Translations under genes and position numbers: made by a program
Shown here: piece after piece, positions 62,299-64,000 of the stretch
Position numbering within the stretch: position 1 is the stretch's first letter
How the letters are laid out: the number at the start of each line of letters is the position of its first letter
Notes under the pieces: generated by a model
Databases searched by the model: none
What the model was told of the DNA's origin: nothing
Seen by the model: only the letters and a program-made list of their open reading frames with translations
Assembly: GCA_035361955.1 (NCBI GenBank)
Contig: DAOSDC010000004.1
Location: 1 to 64,000, forward strand
DNA: 64,000 nt
Reading direction: 5' to 3'
Source of the DNA: UBA6120 sp035361955
GTDB lineage: Bacteria; Bacillota_I; Bacilli_A; RFN20; CAG-826

Positions 62299-63777
62299 AT
62301 GAAACTTTGGACCAACGGACATTTCCATACGATGGTTGATGAAACTTCCTGTTTCAATAACGTTTTGACTAACGAAGGAAAAATTGTGGCCACTAATGTT
62401 AATGAGGCGGACTATCCTATGGCCGAACGCATTGATTTAGGTGGTCACCATGTCTATCCGGGCATGGTTGATGCTCATTTACATCTGATTGGTTATGGAC
62501 AAAAACTTGCCCGGATTGATTTATCGAAACACCACGATAAAAAAGCCATCATCGAAATACTGATGACTTCACATGGCGAGCAAATAATCGCCGAGGGGTA
62601 TCACGATATCGGAATCACCAAATTTGACTTAGATAATATATCGGACGCAAAACCAATCGTTTTGACGCATAACGATTACCATTCAGTTACCATCAATAGC
62701 GTAGCCCTTAAAATTGCAAATACCGATTCCCCGACAGGCATTTTGACTGAAGATGAAGCCAAAATCGTGACTTCACGGGTCTTGACCTACGATAAAGCAA
62801 CATTGAAAAGATACTTTGCCACAGCCCTTAAACAGCTTCATGAATATGGGATTACGGGCGGGCATAGCGACGATTTGTCCTACTTTGGAGATATGAGGCG
62901 CACATATGAAGCGATTGACGAAACATTAAAGGAACTACCGTTTCGCGCGCATCTATTAGTCCATTACCGCATTTTCAATCAGTGGCGCACTATCGCTTCT
63001 GATATCAATAATCCGTATCTCGAATATGGTGCGGTCAAACTGTTTTACGATGGGACATTGTCCTCTAAAACAGCACTGGTAACAAGTAAATATTGTGGTA
63101 GTGACCAACAAGGACTCCGCATGCATTCAATCGATGAATTCAAGTCATTGGTAGCCCACGCTCGATCATTTGGATATACGGTCGCCATTCACGTCATCGG
63201 TGATAAGGCACTAGACGAAGTATGCGACATTTTATTGGCACTGCCACCAAGGCCAGGCCAAAAAGATCGCATCATTCACGCCTCACTAGCGACAAAGAAC
63301 ACCATTAAAAAATTGGCGAAGCTTCCGGCGATTTTCGATATTCAACCACTGTTCGTGACCAGCGACCTGCCATATATGAATCGCTTATTTGTTTCAAAAC
63401 CCAAGCTTATTTATCCTTGGAAATCATATCTGGATCAGGGGTTGATATTACTTGGTAGTTCCGACGCTCCGGTTGAAGATCCTAATCCGCTTTTAGGCAT
63501 CCATGCGCTTGTCACCCGTCAATCAAATAATAATGGCAAAGTCTATCATCCATCACAGCGCATCGATCGGTTTAAAGCTACGCAGATGTATACGACCGAC
63601 TATGCGGTGATTACCAACACTCCAACGATGAGAGGGTATATCGACATTGGCTATCTATCCGATTTCACCGTTTATGCACATGATATATTGACCTGCCCGC
63701 TTGAACAATTAAAGTCATTAAAGCCAAGCATGACCGTGATTGATGAAAAAATCGTCTACAAGACGATTAATCAATGA
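62299..63777 (+). CDS. Amidohydrolase (YtcJ-like)
   Basis: 492 residues from the ATG at 62299; the TTG at 62293 is rejected because the -10 box ends just before it. Metal-binding DAHLHL (about 54-59), AIHVIGDKAL, HASLA and SSDAPVEDPNPL are the family's active-site segments in order. YtcJ-like enzymes hydrolyse N-acyl or cyclic amide bonds of small molecules in the cytoplasm; the substrate is not known. It is divergent from the LacI-type gene and may not belong to the sugar system. Confidence 0.85.
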   Translation: MKLWTNGHFHTMVDETSCFNNVLTNEGKIVATNVNEADYPMAERIDLGGHHVYPGMVDAHLHLIGYGQKLARIDLSKHHDKKAIIEILMTSHGEQIIAEGYHDIGITKFDLDNISDAKPIVLTHNDYHSVTINSVALKIANTDSPTGILTEDEAKIVTSRVLTYDKATLKRYFATALKQLHEYGITGGHSDDLSYFGDMRRTYEAIDETLKELPFRAHLLVHYRIFNQWRTIASDINNPYLEYGAVKLFYDGTLSSKTALVTSKYCGSDQQGLRMHSIDEFKSLVAHARSFGYTVAIHVIGDKALDEVCDILLALPPRPGQKDRIIHASLATKNTIKKLAKLPAIFDIQPLFVTSDLPYMNRLFVSKPKLIYPWKSYLDQGLILLGSSDAPVEDPNPLLGIHALVTRQSNNNGKVYHPSQRIDRFKATQMYTTDYAVITNTPTMRGYIDIGYLSDFTVYAHDILTCPLEQLKSLKPSMTVIDEKIVYKTINQ

Positions 63778-63795
63778 TGCTTTTTGATTAACGTG

Positions 63796-64000
63796 CTAGT
63801 TACTGCAAGCGAGGAAGCGATGCTCGATTTCTTCGACTAGATCGAGAAAAACCTTTTCGAGATCAAACTCGATGTTTGCCAACATCATCATCGATGTTGC
63901 CAGCAAACCCTGGCTAAAAGATGTTTGTTTGACGTTTAATCCAATACCGATAATCAGATATTCATATGCACCAGATATCTGACGCGTCTCAAGCAACATT
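63796..64000 (-). CDS. birA: Biotin-protein ligase, C-terminal part (5' end beyond window)
   Basis: The last 67 codons visible include IIGIGLNVKQ, the family phrase of the ligase, then ATSMMML and a helical tail ending at TAG. It joins biotin to the acetyl-CoA carboxylase carrier protein. The ATG at 63999 is internal; the gene continues outside the window. Confidence 0.75.
   Translation of the reverse strand, partial: MLLETRQISGAYEYLIIGIGLNVKQTSFSQGLLATSMMMLANIEFDLEKVFLDLVEEIEHRFLACSN

Noticed and set aside
1..64000. Mycoplasma genetic code with TGA as Trp
   Set aside because: Several genes end cleanly at TGA (2202-2204, 31837-31839, 32784-32786, 63775-63777), and TGG is used for the many Trp residues.
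1..64000. Mobile element, prophage or defence system
   Set aside because: No transposase, integrase, phage structural gene, terminal inverted repeat or defence-family motif was seen in any frame.

Overview
The window reads as a chromosomal piece of a moderately low-GC Gram-positive bacterium of the Bacillota/Mycoplasmatota type, probably an uncultured Bacilli or Izemoplasma/Haloplasma-like glycan degrader. The reasons are AGGAGG ribosome sites, many lipoproteins with an LxxC lipobox and Ser-rich stalks, gram-positive style ABC sugar importers, CcpA-like cre sites, and surface proteins ended by a membrane helix and a basic tail without a real LPXTG motif, which would suit a cell with little or no wall. 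TGA is used as a stop (for example at 2202-2204 and 32784-32786), so the mycoplasma code is not in use. No phage, insertion sequence, rRNA, tRNA or CRISPR array was seen. The taxonomic reading is inference.

Layout. 1-948 (minus) is the N-terminal part of a secreted leucine-rich-repeat protein. 1123-1312 holds a candidate structured small RNA with its own promoter and terminator. 1440-4016 has a nucleotidyltransferase, a GNAT acetyltransferase and a DEAD-box helicase. 4169-20644 is a first glycan locus: a GH2 enzyme and an ArsR-type regulator on the minus strand, then a plus-strand operon (7191-18159) with a sugar-binding lipoprotein, two permeases, a cytoplasmic GH43-like enzyme, a 56-residue membrane peptide, two beta-sandwich lipoproteins and a secreted GH43-like lipoprotein, followed after a terminator by a tandem paralogue of that enzyme. 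20755-22647 carries two class II aldolases. 22834-27212 is a Fe3+/sugar-phosphate-type ABC importer with a fused permease. 27252-29964 has an RDD membrane protein, a tyrosine-phosphatase-like protein and an RpiR regulator. 30136-33673 encodes phosphohexomutase, mannose-6-phosphate isomerase and a ROK sugar kinase in overlapping reading frames. 33817-38372 has two secreted proteins sharing a carbohydrate-binding-like module, one of them with a metallophosphoesterase.

38409-60913 (minus) is one very compact 13-gene operon, with gaps from small overlaps to 45 bases, controlled most likely by the LacI-type regulator at 61086-62093. It encodes a GH125 alpha-1,6-mannosidase, a cytoplasmic GH130 phosphorylase, a secreted F5/8C-GH130 protein, a DUF1861-like protein, a complete ABC sugar importer, module-bearing lipoproteins, an FN3/GLUG protein, and two related large proteins of unknown function at its first and last positions. 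After it come an amidohydrolase on an apparently leaderless mRNA and the end of a biotin-protein ligase.

Taken together, the window can be read as a mannose-glycan degradation system. Surface lipoproteins and membrane-tailed proteins bind and trim the polymer, ABC importers take in oligosaccharides, GH130 enzymes release mannose 1-phosphate, and the mutase, isomerase, kinase and aldolases carry it into glycolysis. The parts most likely to be undescribed are the two paralogous proteins that bracket the operon, the two-part NGGFETGD-type module repeated in five proteins, the threefold beta-sandwich repeat protein at 13519-15708, and the candidate RNA at 1123-1300.
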